DNA from: Brachynemurus nebulosus
Taxonomy: Eukaryota; Arthropoda; Insecta; Neuroptera; Myrmeleontidae
DNA length: 64,000 nt
Direction: 5' to 3'
Assembly: GCA_035578155.1 (NCBI GenBank)
Contig: JAPWDM010000020.1
Location: 6,172,055-6,236,054, forward strand
This document shows, piece after piece, positions 22,488 to 33,850 of the stretch. Under the pieces are notes generated by a model. The model was not told the origin of the DNA. It saw only the letters and a list, made by a program, of their open reading frames with translations, and searched no databases. Both the position numbers and the translations under genes were made by a program. How positions within the stretch are numbered: position 1 is the stretch's first letter; each line of letters begins with the position of its first letter.

Positions 22488-22600
22488 CTAAGGCTTCTTC
22501 CTGGCTTTGTGGCTTTTCAAGCCTGCTTCTGTGATTATTCTCCTTACAGTTTTGAGAACTAATTGGTTTCCCAATGTCCTCCGATGAAGGTGCAGCGAGC
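22488..22600 (-). pseudogene. Tc1-like transposase fragment in reverse orientation
   Basis: The minus strand reads LVLKTVRRIITEAGLKSHKA and then RKKP. This is the second helix-turn-helix region of Tc1 transposases ('TVRR.L.EAGLK...ARKKP'). It is oriented opposite to the N-terminal fragment at 22255-22400, so the Tc1-like element has been inverted or two copies have recombined. The open frame is fused by chance to LINE sequence upstream. Confidence 0.6.
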
Positions 22601-23790
22601 TCAAAAGAAGTATTTTTGTGGTCCTTAAGTGAATCACCGATAAGTTTTTTAACCTAGCGAAAACTTTTTCTTCACACAAGTAATTTAATTGATCAAATTT
22701 TTTATACTTAATGTCATTTCTAATGTAAATAGTAACACCACCATGTATGTACAAGGATCTGTAAAAATAATTAGCTGTATTAAAGTTTGTTATTTTGTAC
22801 ATATTTACCTCATAATTATTCATCCAGTGTTCGCATACACACAATACATGAATGTTTTTTTGTTTCATTAACAATTCGATTTCATCAATTTTATTTTTTA
22901 TACACTGTATGTTTATTGCATATATATTTATATATTTGTCTGAATTATAAGAGTTGTTAATATCCGAGAGTTGCCAGTTGCTTTCGAAATCGAAATTCTC
23001 GAATTTCAACATGAGTTGGCCAGTTTGATGGTTTATATAATTCTTCCATGAGTTCTAAATCAGCTCCTTCTCTGAAAGAATTATATGTAGCATTGTCATA
23101 AGTTCGCACTCAAAGTGATTGTTTGGAAATTGTTTTCCCAAGTACGACTTCACATGATATTTAGTAACTTCTTTTCGAAATCGGGATACATGAAGCCACA
23201 TTTTTTTGGGAACAGTTTGCAATGTAGGGTCTGAACTATTTTTTGTACCAGTTAGAATACATTTTTTTGATTCTTTTGGTAACTGAACACTTTTCGGTTT
23301 ATCGGTGGAGATGTTAGGTTGTACGTTTTTTACTTCCATACTGTTACTGGGAATTCATTTCAGTTTGACATTTTCTCTGTCTAATTTTTTTCTTTTTATT
23401 ACTAGCGGTTGGTTCGATCTTGGTTGGTTGAATTAACAGATTTTTGTTTTCTAATACTTCAATTTTTTCCTTTAATAATTTAATATTATCTTGTAACACA
23501 ATATTTTTGTACTTTATTTCCTTAATCAGTGCATTTTTATAGAAATTTTTAGTTTCCACTTGTTCATTTTATACAACTGTGACACTGTCATGAAATTCAT
23601 CGTTCACTCCATCACAACTGCATTTTCTAAATAAATTATTAAATAAATCTTTCACTAAAGGATTACTTAATAATTCTTCAGGTATTCTTCCATTTATAAT
23701 AATATCAATTAATTCACTTTTTTTTAAAATTTATTTAATTCAGTTGCAGTTGCTGTGACATTAGCATCCGCCATTTTTATATAATAAAAT
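22600..23790 (-). pseudogene. non-LTR retrotransposon (LINE) remnant: ORF1 and endonuclease start
   Basis: On the minus strand, an ATG near 23774 (MADANVT...) starts a broken ORF1. A coiled-coil-like segment (23344-23559) and a segment ending WLHVSRFRKEVTKYHVKSYL (23055-23339) follow. Next comes the N-terminal part of an APE-type endonuclease (22620-23012) with INIQCIKNKIDEIELL, CEHWM and HGGVTIYIRN. That is the usual LINE order. Reverse transcriptase is missing, and the copy is cut off near 22600 at the Tc1 fragment. Several stops break ORF1. Confidence 0.65.
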
Positions 23791-25252
23791 TAGATGTTCT
23801 TACCGTTTTCGAGAAAACATGAAAAACAAAAGGGACGGCTAGGTTTACGTAAATCTAGCCGTCCCATAGACAAAAAAAGTGTTTTTGGTAATTTAATGTA
23901 GGGTGAATGCGGGAGAGACGCCGCACATTTTGAAAACACTTGATAATTCTTAAAGTATGCATTCAATTGATTTGAAATTTGGTACACATTAAATGTAAAC
24001 ATTGTTCTTTAAAATTATTTATAAATAATTTTAAATTTTAAGTCATAAAGGATTCATAATTAACATTTTTGTAGAGCCTGCAAAGCGGGAGAGATGCCGC
24101 ACCTATGGGAGAGATGCCGCATCAAAGAAGGAGAGGCGCCGCATATTTTATATTAAAAATTTTGCATTTTATACACATCTCCATACATGATGCATGCCAT
24201 ATGTAACCATTTTTGGCACTTTATACATCTTAACCAGTCAATTTTCTTTTGTTTCTGAGTACTCTTCAAAACAGTCAATACACAGGCAATCATCATTATT
24301 TTCGTTATCTTCACCAATATGAGAGCTCTTTCTGATCCATTAATGGATCTTTTATATTTACGTGGCATAATTTACAGTCAAAAAAAAAAAAAAATTTACA
24401 TGCGGCATCTCTCCTTTTTGTTGGGGTAGATGCCGCATGTTGCTATAGCAAGCATAGTGCGAAATTCTAACCTAAAATTTTATACAGTACTTTTAAAATA
24501 TACCTAAATTAATAACAAAACTCATTTTCATTAAAACAATGAAATATACATTCTTAAATTCTAATGAATTAAATGCTTGATAAAATATTATGTTAAAAAA
24601 CTTACCTTTCAATAATAAAAAGTTGGATAATTACTAAACTGACGGACTAATCATAAATATTACCATATACAGCTTAAATAAGTAACTTATTCTAAACATA
24701 TAATCCATTAATAGCGCTATCTGTCAGTCAACGGACGAACTATGCCTACTGCGGCATCTCTCCCGACGCGGCGTCTCTCCCGCACTTACCCTATAGAGAA
24801 GTAGGTGTAAATTAGGTGTTCTTCGACCATGCTGACAAAAATTTTGTAAAATGAAAAATTTAAGAAAGTCCACAAAATATTTTAAACTTAAATTTATAAC
24901 AAGTTACCATATATTCATAACATCATTATTATAGCGGTGGTGGGGGTGCTGGGAAGGTTAAAGAAATTTTTGACATTTTTCTATTCAGGTAAATAACAAA
25001 ATGTATGTATAACATTCAACAAACAGGGAAAGCGCTGTGTATAACCCTTTTAATATTATTCACAGCGCTCCCATGATTTAAAATATTTTATTTAATTTTA
25101 CAAAATTTTTGTCAGCATGGTCGAAGAACACCTAATTTACACCTAATTCTCCATACTTTAAATTACCGAAAACACTCTTATTTACCTAAGGAACGGCTAA
25201 ATTTACGTAAACCTACCGTCCCTACCCAAAAACGGTAAGAACACCTAATTTT
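23787..25252. mobile_element. long-TIR (foldback) DNA element, interrupted
   Basis: The left arm (23787-23898 resuming 24794-24850) and right arm (about 25085-25252) are inverted repeats. They share AATTAG(A/G)TGTTCTTACCG, the GGGACGG...GTAAACCTA...CCGTCCC region, GGTAATTTAA and AGGTGTTCTTCGACCATGCT. A ~200-bp core holds no gene. The pogo-like element at 23901-24791 was inserted into the left arm. The superfamily is not assigned. Confidence 0.7.
23901..24791 (-). mobile_element. pogo/Tigger-like deletion derivative, nested
   Basis: This is an 891-bp element with inverted ends GGGTGAATGCGGGAGAGAC / complement (GGGTAAGTGCGGGAGAGAC) and TA on both sides. GGGAGAG(A)TGCCGC-like motifs recur inside near both ends, like subterminal binding sites. 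A 71-aa minus-strand frame (24153-24368) begins MPRKYKRS and ends with W..C..C..W.H..C. These correspond to the extreme N-terminus and the C-terminal Cys/His tail of insect pogo-type transposases, with the catalytic core deleted. Confidence 0.7.
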
Positions 25253-25886
25253 TAATTAGCACACCTAATCTACACCTACAATACACCTACTTTTTATCTA
25301 CTAGTTTTTTGAGATTTTGCAAACTTTTTTTTTTGGTACGGCTAACTTTATGGAGGTATATGAGTACGTGTTTTCCCATTACAATTAATTGTAACCTTAT
25401 ATCAAAAGAAAGCAATCGTGCATTTCGTTCAGTTGGATTTGGTATAATTATAAGGATTTTGTGTATGTCGAAAGCATACTACACTAATAATTTTGTTGAA
25501 CAATTACAGTCCTATAAGGATTTACCATTTGCTCAGATTTGCCAAATCCTTTACGTATCGGACATCCTATCCTTAACTGTACGAATTTGTGTAATGTAAG
25601 AGTAAGAAAATGCAATGAATTGTTATATTGCTGTATGAAATATGTTTCAAGGTCCCGGAAATTAATTTTGCACCAGACCCCGCTTTTGGTTCAATCTCTA
25701 AATTAGATTAATAAATCCTTATAAAAAAAAAATTTGGTATAGATAGAGCTGTACAAACAATATACTTCTAGAGATTAGAGTTTTAGTAACCCATCAAAAC
25801 TTATGGTTAGTATGGCAAACTCCACATAAAATAGTTTTCCTTGTATAATTTTACCCGAAAATTTGTGTTTGCCTAGCGAAAATTTG
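25253..25886. other. non-coding interval
   Basis: The 96-aa open frame at 25309-25599 shows no recognisable motif. I see nothing else in the interval. Confidence 0.4.
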
Positions 25887-26577
25887 TTGCCTAGCAATTT
25901 AACGGAAAAATACAAATTTATTCAGAAAGAAATATAAAACTCAAGTGTAATACGGTAAGATAATTTAACGATTAAAATAAAATAATATAATTCATATATT
26001 ATTATTTAATATTTTGTTACTACGGCTTTGGAATCAGTTAAATATACCAGTAAAAACATTTGTTTCGTTTTTATCGTGTTTTATCCTACAATTAAATGTT
26101 TTTAACCTTTTTTTTTTTTGCTGTAAAAATTTTTTTCCTCGATAATTTAACTTGTGTGTATGAAGTCCCATAAGAATTTTGTAGTTTTTTCACTTTTACC
26201 ATGGAAAAAAGTTAGGACAAATTTTTTTACAGCGAACAAAATAGTACAAAACATTTCATTGGCCATTTTACTGTAGGTAAACATGATAAAAACGAAACAA
26301 AATTTCGTATTGGTAAATTTTACTGATTTCAGAACCATAATGACAATGTATTAAATAATAATATGAATTAAACTAATTTATTTTATTCGTTAAATTAATT
26401 ATCTTACCGTATTACATTTGAGTTTTATATTTTTTCTGAATAAATTTGTGTCTTCTACAACTCAAATTTCTTGCTAAAAGCAATTTAACTTGAAGAACTA
26501 TCAACTAACAAAAACGCTTCAGCTTCGCTGTCGCGTTTTTGTTAGTTGACAGTTCTTCTCGTTAAATTGCTAGGCAA
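25887..26577. mobile_element. foldback element with large imperfect palindrome
   Basis: TTGCCTAGCAATTTAACG (25887-25904) is inverted at 26560-26577. About 200 bp of the left half (25905-26100) is an imperfect reverse complement of 26230-26450, sharing CAAATTTATTCAGAAA, GTAATACGGTAAGATAATT and TTTGTTTCGTTTTTATC. A second tight palindrome (26493-26558) pairs GAAGAACTATCAACTAACAA with its complement. No gene is seen. It is probably a non-autonomous foldback or MITE. Confidence 0.6.
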
Positions 26578-27167
26578 GACAAATTCAAATTTATTCGAAA
26601 AAATACAAACCTCTCGTCTAATAAATAATAAGTGATAAATATGAAAAAAAAAAAACTATAATATTTATATAATGGAATTTAAAACGTATAAGTTAAATTG
26701 CCATAATAAAACTAATTTACATTAACATAATAAAATTAATTTACATTAACACCCGCATTATATTCTTATATCACGCACATCAGTTACCTACTGGCGAAAA
26801 ACAAATACTAATACACGGAAATTTAAATTTTCATTTAAACAAGTGTTTTTCAAACTGTTCACCTAATTTTAGTTAATCTGCAAATATAGAGTTTGTTAGA
26901 AACAGTTTAAAAACAAAATAAACGACTTCAAATTGTACCGTGCGCTCATGATCAAACTTCTCAACACTGTTTTGTGCACAAATGGCAATGTACAAAAACT
27001 AACATTATATCTGACTTGCATATTGCCTGTCAGCTACGATACCATTTAGACAGTTATAAGAAATTACACTAAAAGTGATATATTTGACCTACGCTTTATG
27101 GTCTTCTAGTTCAAAAAAGAAAAAAAGAAAAAATTATTTTACTTCTTACACCCTTACACGACCTTAT
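26578..27167. other. non-coding interval
   Basis: AT-rich, with no supported gene, RNA or element. Confidence 0.45.
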
Positions 27168-27696
27168 TTAAGGGGGACCACTAGTGTGACGTTTGCAAAA
27201 AATTGTAAAATTTTTTTTTTTGCATGTTTCGATAGTCTATACCTTTAATTAAAAAGAATAACATATTAAAATTTCAAGTGCATATCTCAAATAGTTTTTG
27301 AGTTACAGTCATCCGAAGAGCGGATTCTGATTCTCATTGTTAACTTTGAGGAATTGAGAGATGTATAAAGGTTGATAGTTCGGGAGTTTCTGGACGTGGC
27401 TGTCCGTAACATGTTGTGGAGAAGTTAGACCCTGGCACATTTAAACGACTCATCTAGTTTTACTATGACCGTTATAGTGAGTAGATCGTAAATAATTTTA
27501 GTAAAAATTCGTTAAAAATTCTCAGTGATAACTACCTGAATTTTCAATTTTTTGGTCCAAAAATTTTATCATGAATTTATCATATATCAACTAATATATC
27601 CTTAAAATATTAAAACATTCCATATAGTATTTCTGTTTAAAAAGATTCTAAAAAATCACCTTTCTTTAAGGCGGTCACACTAGTGGTCTCCTTTAA
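27168..27696. mobile_element. MITE-like element, possible TTAA target
   Basis: The ends read TTAAGGGGGACCACTAGTGT (left, 27168) and the complement of TTAAAGGAGACCACTAGTGT (right, ending 27696). They are 20-bp inverted repeats with TTAA at each outer edge, as piggyBac-group insertions would leave. The ~480-bp interior has no gene. Confidence 0.5.
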
Positions 27697-28484
27697 ATGT
27701 GTTCCCACAACTGTTCCGAAATAATGAGGAAATTAAGAATATGTGAATATAATAAAGCAAAAAATAATTTTTTCACAAAAGGAAATTGTACTTTTAAATT
27801 TATTAATCTGCAAAAGTTTTTTGACCATTTGTGTTTTCTGAATAGTTCACTTAAAAATGAAAGAGAAACAATATTCCTTAATTAGCTTTTCTGTTAGTTT
27901 AAAAATAAAAACAAATCAAAGAACACTATAGACTAGGAAACGAATAATCCCGTAAAAGCTGTGCTGACGTAAAATGCTTTTTAAATGGTTGCATAGCTTT
28001 TTAATGTTTTAATTGGATTATAGTTGTATTTATAATTATGAAGTTTGCTACTTTTTTTTCAAACATAGGTAGGTATAGGACTTTGTAGATAAATATGATT
28101 TATTTATCTGTGTCTATTAACCTTTTTTGGAGGAACCACATCTACATATTTAATTGGTGCCTATCTTTTACCATTTAAAATTCACATTTGAGAGTTATTG
28201 AGGCCCCGTATAATTTCTAAGGTCGTCTATTGGACATATAATCAGGCTTGCTAATTTTTCAATTTTCGGCGATTGGATAAAAATCTTATCTCCCTATTTT
28301 AATTTTTTTCCCCCATAAAACACCACTATCCAGTTCGAAAGATTGCTCGCAGAATCACAACTGTATATAACCCCTTAAATGAGGAAATATTAAAAAAAAA
28401 AAAAGAAAAAAAAACACAAACACTGAAGTTTTAGTTGACAAATGCCATTAAATTTTGAAAAAATTTAAGTGTCTATTGCGAAAT
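27697..28484. other. non-coding interval before element 2
   Basis: A 62-aa frame begins at 27697, but its sequence shows no motif. I see no other feature. Confidence 0.4.
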
Positions 28485-28490
28485 TCAATC
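28485..28490. repeat. 6-bp target duplication TCAATC (left) of element 2
   Basis: It directly precedes AGTAGATAGG and is matched by 39686-39691. It differs from the element 1 duplication, so the two copies are independent insertions. Confidence 0.9.
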
Positions 28491-28904
28491 AGTAGATAGG
28501 CTAGGAGAGAGCTACCCCACAGTAGAACCCCAATTTTCCGGACTACTTTTTTGACGATGTTAAGAACCGTGTAGTTTGGGGTCCTACTGTACCTAGAGTA
28601 TGAATTGATCTCTGACCCGGCACGTACCAGGTACATGTATTTAAAATTTGTTGTTGACATTTGACCCCACACGCGCTCATACTGTTAGCCTTGAAATTCA
28701 TAAGAGATGAGTCATTACCCGCAACCAAATTAATTTATGTTAACCCATTATGCGTCATCACAATTTACTTATAACAATTTGGTTTTGTGTTAACCCATTA
28801 TGCGCCGGCACTAATGTAGTTTTTGAATGCAAACCTAACGCATGCGCAGATTGAATGTAAGTACACGACGCATGCGCAGACTGAATTTTAGGTTACAATT
28901 TGAT

Positions 28905-29500
28905 AGATGGGGTACACTACCGCGTCAAAAATGTGGGGTTACCCTAACTCGGGGGGTGGCCCCAAACTTTTGATACCGTACTGTACTTAAATTTTTTGGT
29001 ACACTGCCGTGTCAAAAGTGTGGACCCCCCTGGCCAAAAAGGTACCCTATCACTTTTTGAAGCGTACTGTACGTGCAAACCTTGACCCCAACACGCGCTT
29101 GCCTTAATTGCGCCATCTTAAACGAACTATCACGTCAACAAATGTGGGGAATACCCTAACCCAGGAGTGGCCCCAAACTTTTGACGCCGTACTGTACTTA
29201 AATTTTTGGTACACTGCCGTGTCAAAAGTGCGGGCCCCCCTGACCAAAAAGGTATCCGATCACTTTTTAAGCGTACTGTACGTGCAAACCTTGGCCCCAA
29301 CACGCGCTTGCCTTAATTACGTCATCTTAAACGAACTATCACGTCAAAAAATGTGGGGAATACCCTAACTCGGGGGTGGCCCCAAATTTTTGACGCCGTA
29401 CTGTACTTAAATTTTTGGTACACTGCCGTGTCAAAAGTGCGGGCCCCCCTAACTAAAAAGGGTATCCGATCACTTTTTGAAGCGTACTATACTTGTTTTT
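28905..29500. repeat. ~209-bp tandem repeat, three units (element 2 left arm)
   Basis: CGTCAA(A/C)AAATGTGGGG phases the units at 28923, 29133 and 29342. The mirrored array is at about 38676-39271. One more unit than element 1 is present in both arms, so the change in copy number has been copied between arms. Confidence 0.85.
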
Positions 29501-31220
29501 TATGTGTACGTGCAAATCTTGGCCTCACTTAACTGCGTCATCTTAAATTGGGTGCGGTCGCTAACGATAAATTTTGTCGGGGGCGCACTGTACCAAGCGC
29601 TAGATTTTAAGATTAGACTCCGGGGTCCAGATTTCTGACCGCTACTGTACTGTAAATCGAGTGTCTACTGTACTTTTCAACAAGTTTAAGCCTGTTTTCA
29701 GCAAAGTCAGCACTTTTTTAATTTGTTTATTTATATAAGTTTTAATTTAAAAAAAATGTTTATTTAAGATTTTGATGACTCAGCAATTTTTTTGTTTTGA
29801 TTTCAAATACGAAATAGTCTTCTTGGAATTTTTAATTTATGGCCTGATTGTTGAATTATAATTATAGTATGATTCATACAAGCGGGGATTTTTGTTATAT
29901 TTGTTTATTTATATAATAATTTTGGATCATGTAATAATTTTAAAATTGTTTATTTAAGATTGGGAGGCCGCTAAATTTTGTGGGGGCACTGTACCAAGCG
30001 CTACCGCAAAACTAACTTCAGACTCCAGGGTCCAGATGTCTGACCGCTACTGTACTGCCGGAAATTTGGGTGTCAACTGTAACTCAGGGTTTTTTTTGTA
30101 TATTTAACCTTGGAAAATTCCAGGAATTTTTATCATTTTTTAACATAAACAAACAACTAATAATTAAATGTTTGTTTTAGCTGAATTATGATCGTAAGAC
30201 TCATATAAGGAGTTTTTTTGGTATAAGAAAGATGACGTCATGGAATATTAATGAGTTAAAAAATTGTTTAGTAAAAAATATCACCCATTGTAGGCCTCAA
30301 GCAAGAAATTATTTTTATCAGTTTTAATACTTTAACATTTAACCTACAGTGACCAATTTTTTAGTTAACTAACAGAAGTTCTTGAAATTTTAACAAGTTA
30401 CAAAAAATATTACTTCTTATGGTGCACAACATTTTTGAATTTGACTGTAGCACAAAACTGTTTTTGTATATCAAACGAAAATTATCTGAAATAATTCAGT
30501 ATGTACATATGTATAGACTCTGTATATTAAAAATATTTTATGTATACACTCTGTATATTGAGAATAAGAAAGAAAATTTGTATATAATTTTAATTTTTAT
30601 GAATACTAGTAAACGAATTGTATAGCCATTTATGAATAAGTATTAAATCTAATTATAAAATAATTTATAAATATTGCAAAAAATTTGTTTAATCAGCAAA
30701 ATCAATGTATATCATTTTAATACTTCGATACATATTTATATTAGGGTATAATAGTATTGTATTTAACATTTTTAAACAGAATAAAAGTTCAATTTTTGGT
30801 TTTAAATTACTATAAGTTAAACACGTCGCTTAATATAAAAATGATAACAGCATTGAGTTTTACTAAATTTTTAAGTCTGTAAAATCAAAATTTTTTATAG
30901 ACTAGAACATTTTGAATTTGATACTCTATCATTAACATACAAATAATATCATGTATATATAACGGGTGTATATTTAGTATTTTTAATAAATATTTTAGTA
31001 TACAGGGTGTATCATGAAATATGCTTTTCAATTAGAATAATAAATTTCATAAGATTTTTGTTAATACTCTTATAGGTTAACGAAAGAAACTTTTTGCTGT
31101 AAAAAAATAGGGGAATGCAGGGTAATAATTAAATAAAACGCACATATTTTTTTTTTTTTAAATTTTATTTATAGAATATGTATACAAAAAATTAAATTGC
31201 TTAAATCTATATATTAAAAT

Positions 31221-31706
31221 CTATTTATTTTCCATATAAAAATTTTTTAAAAGAATACAATTTTCTAATGAACAAATTTTATCTGAATGAAGCATACAGC
31301 GTCTTGAATAATATTCATCTCGCAGAATGGAAATCTTCGGTACATCAAATATTTCTTCCAAATTCAAAATCCACGGCTGGTTTTCGGTACCATCAAACAA
31401 ACTTGATATCCATTTCTTCTTTTCACCACCCTTGACGTATATAACATCATACTTCTTTAATATAGGTTTCAATATGGTATGAAGTTTTTTGTATGGAATA
31501 AATCCATACGACCAAGGTATCCCATGCCAATTTCGGTAAAGCCAACTGGCTACTCGTTGATATTTCTTCGGCAACTCGTTGAAATCAAACGGTGCGTCGA
31601 ATATAAGATGTAATATATCATCCGAATTTTCTGCAGCAATACCAACTTCTTTAAAATAAAATTCGTTGTTAGCTCCTTGATAGCCTTGTATGTCAAGAAA
31701 CGCCAT
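31221..31706 (-). CDS. 161-aa 'DIQG' protein, left-arm copy of element 2
   Basis: The predicted 161-aa sequence is the same as in element 1. An extra T just upstream of the ATG puts the upstream codons out of frame, so translation must begin at MAFL. This supports the same start in element 1. It keeps the TATA/initiator layout (mirror of 36416-36450) and an AATAAA after the stop. Function unknown, as discussed for the element 1 copies. Confidence 0.8.
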   Translation of the reverse strand: MAFLDIQGYQGANNEFYFKEVGIAAENSDDILHLIFDAPFDFNELPKKYQRVASWLYRNWHGIPWSYGFIPYKKLHTILKPILKKYDVIYVKGGEKKKWISSLFDGTENQPWILNLEEIFDVPKISILRDEYYSRRCMLHSDKICSLENCILLKNFYMENK

Positions 31707-31869
31707 TTTTTACCGCCACCGTAGAACTGAATTTATTCACACAATCCACAACTTTATATAGAATAATTAAAAGTGGTGGGGGTAGTTAGTTAATTTGTGG
31801 AACGTATTCGAAAATGGCTATTAATAGCTATTACTAGTTTACCATCAAATTACAAACTGTTAATAATAT

Positions 31870-32046
31870 TTAGAACATTTGTGAGTACCAGGTTCTTTTC
31901 ACTTTAAGACCTAGTGATTTAAGGAATGCTAAATTTTCAGGTGAAATGTGTTGTTGCTCAAAAGTTTTACGTTTAATGATCTTAGGTTTCGAAAGTCCTT
32001 TGCTAGGTTCTCTAGCGGTGGGCTGCGCTGAATTGTAAATTAACAT
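31870..32046 (-). CDS. 58-aa basic protein, left-arm copy of element 2
   Basis: Ortholog of 14393-14569 with Ser-to-Pro near residue 9 (AQPTAREP) and Phe replacing the terminal Cys. The reading frame, start context and downstream DIQG gene are conserved. No known function. Confidence 0.65.
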   Translation of the reverse strand: MLIYNSAQPTAREPSKGLSKPKIIKRKTFEQQHISPENLAFLKSLGLKVKRTWYSQMF

Positions 32047-32211
32047 GGTTCCAAAATGTAATTGTTTTACCACGAAAGTATAATTTTCAACGAAAGAGAT
32101 GTTAACTCTTTGACAACCACCGGTAAATAGATAATATTTTATGTAAGTTCAACTATTTTATACCCTTCAACCATGATAAGGTGTATAAGCTGGAATATAA
32201 CTCAGCAAATT

Positions 32212-32437
32212 ATATAGCGGTGGTGACGTAACACACAAATGCGGTGGTTGTGTTGCGGTTGTGGCGGTGGCGGTGTTTGTGTGGCGGTTGTGTGGTGGTG
32301 GCGGTGGTGTTTGTGTGGCGGTGGCGGTGGTGTTTGTGTGGTGGCGGCGGTGGTGTTTGTGTGGCGGTGGTATTTGTATGGTGGTTTCGGTGGTTGTGTG
32401 GTGGTTGTGGGGGTGGCGGGGTAGCAGCGGTGTTTGC
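32212..32437. repeat. GGTGGCGGT minisatellite (element 2 left arm)
   Basis: Same low-complexity block as 14735-14960, with a few substitutions. The mirror is at 35739-35964. Confidence 0.85.
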
Positions 32438-32716
32438 GGCTGACGTGCACAACTTTATCATTAATTCAATCGAAGCAGCAATTTACTCTAGACAATAAAT
32501 CGGTGGTGACATCTCGCGGTGTTTGTTGAACGCAATATCTAAATTAATCAATCTGGTGACGTTCCTGTTCCCTGCTCTTATACTGGAAGATTATTAGATA
32601 TCGATTTTAGATAAAATATTGGAAAATTTCGGTTACAAAATACTATAAATACAACTGAATTATTAACCGGATGTCATTTGTTGGTTAAGTTCCAGAAGGT
32701 AAACAACAACAGCAAC

Positions 32717-32905
32717 ATGCCGATTTGTGGTATTTGTAAATTTCAACCGTCACAGTGTAAGTGTGCCTTCTACGATTACTGTGATAGGTGTCGAAATGAA
32801 AAACGAATTTGCATGTGTTGTAAACGATGTATGATGCCATTTCCAAACTGTGTTTGCAATTATATAAATTGTACCACATGTAAAAGCCGCTGCAATTGCA
32901 AATAA
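32717..32905 (+). CDS. 62-aa cysteine-rich protein, copy A (element 2)
   Basis: Ortholog of 15240-15428. All 16 cysteines and all spacings are unchanged, with conservative changes such as YDY for YEY and KSR for KGR. TATAAATA at 32644-32651 precedes it. The four CxxC...CxC modules suggest zinc or another metal. The conservation of cysteines while other residues drift points to selection on fold rather than chance. Confidence 0.75.
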   Translation: MPICGICKFQPSQCKCAFYDYCDRCRNEKRICMCCKRCMMPFPNCVCNYINCTTCKSRCNCK

Positions 32906-33183
32906 TTTAGTAAAATCAATCATCTGATTGCCACATAATACATATTGACCAATTCCGCGGTTGCTCAAACCAACGTAAACATTTATTTATAACGCAATGA
33001 CCAGCGATGTAATGAGGCATAATGGATATTTTGTGTAACAGTGGAATTGGTCAATATCGATTAAATATCGATTTTTTATAAAATATTGGATTATTTGGTT
33101 TCAGTCAAAATACTATAAATACAACTGAATTATTAACCGGATGTCATTTGTTGGTTAAGTTCCAGAAAGTAAACAAAAACAAC

Positions 33184-33372
33184 ATGCCGATTTGTGGTAT
33201 TTGTAAATTTCAACCACCACAGTGTAAGTGTTCCTTCCCCGAGTATTGTGATAGGTGTCGAAACGAAAAACGAATTTGCATGTGTTGTAAACGATGTATG
33301 ATGCCATTTCCAAACTGTGTTTGCAATTATGTAAACTGTCCCACATGTAAAAGTCGCTGCAATTGCGAATAA
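33184..33372 (+). CDS. 62-aa cysteine-rich protein, copy B (element 2)
   Basis: The predicted protein is identical to 15707-15895, and the DNA differs only at silent positions I noticed (for example TGTTTGCAAT against TGTTTGTAAT and AGTCGC against AGCCGC). It has its own duplicated upstream promoter block. The long hairpin (33438-33583) lies 66 bases after the stop. Confidence 0.75.
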   Translation: MPICGICKFQPPQCKCSFPEYCDRCRNEKRICMCCKRCMMPFPNCVCNYVNCPTCKSRCNCE

Positions 33373-33437
33373 TTTAGTAAAATCAATCACCTGATTGCCA
33401 CTTCATAAGTATTGACCAATTCCACGGTTGTTAAAAC

Positions 33438-33583
33438 AAACATTAGCATTTATTTAGTAATGAGGTATAACGTATATTTTGAGTAACAGTGGAATTCACC
33501 AATACCTATTAATCAGTGTTAAAGTTTTTGTTGAATGCTCAAAATATACATTATACCTCATTACTAAATAAATGTTAATGTTT
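33438..33583. promoter_or_regulatory. long imperfect hairpin, element 2 copy
   Basis: Arms 33438-33485 and 33536-33583 pair over about 48 bp with few mismatches. Position and sequence match 15961-16106. Conservation of the pairing between the elements supports a structural role. Confidence 0.7.
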
Positions 33584-33726
33584 ATTTGATATTTTCCATT
33601 GGTTGTGGTGTATAAACACTGATCATATGAAGGTGTGGTTGCTTTAGAGTAACTTAATTTGTAGCTGTGTGGGAATAAACATATCGGTGGGGTAAAATGA
33701 GTATCTCAAATTTTGTAGTTGTGTTG

Positions 33727-33793
33727 AGGTGGTGGTGGTGGTGGTGGTGGTGGTGGCGGCGGTGGTGGTGGTGGTGGTGGTTTTTGTGGTGGC
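33727..33793 (+). repeat. (GGT/GGC)n tract upstream of the OB-like gene (element 2)
   Basis: The expanded equivalent of 16248-16284, nearly twice as long. It shows that the tract is length-unstable between copies. Confidence 0.8.
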
Positions 33794-33850
33794 AACTCAT
33801 AATTTATTTAAGCGACGTGCTGTAACAGAAATTGGCAGTGTATTGGCAAA

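Larger units (their letters stand above)
28491..32550 (+). repeat. element 2 left terminal inverted repeat, 4,060 bp
   Basis: It is the inverted mirror of 35626-39685. It holds iteron-like repeats (28740-28894), three ~209-bp tandem units (about 28905-29500, phased at 28923, 29133 and 29342), an AT-rich spacer (29640-31190), the DIQG gene, the 58-aa gene and the G-rich minisatellite (32212-32437). Confidence 0.9.
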
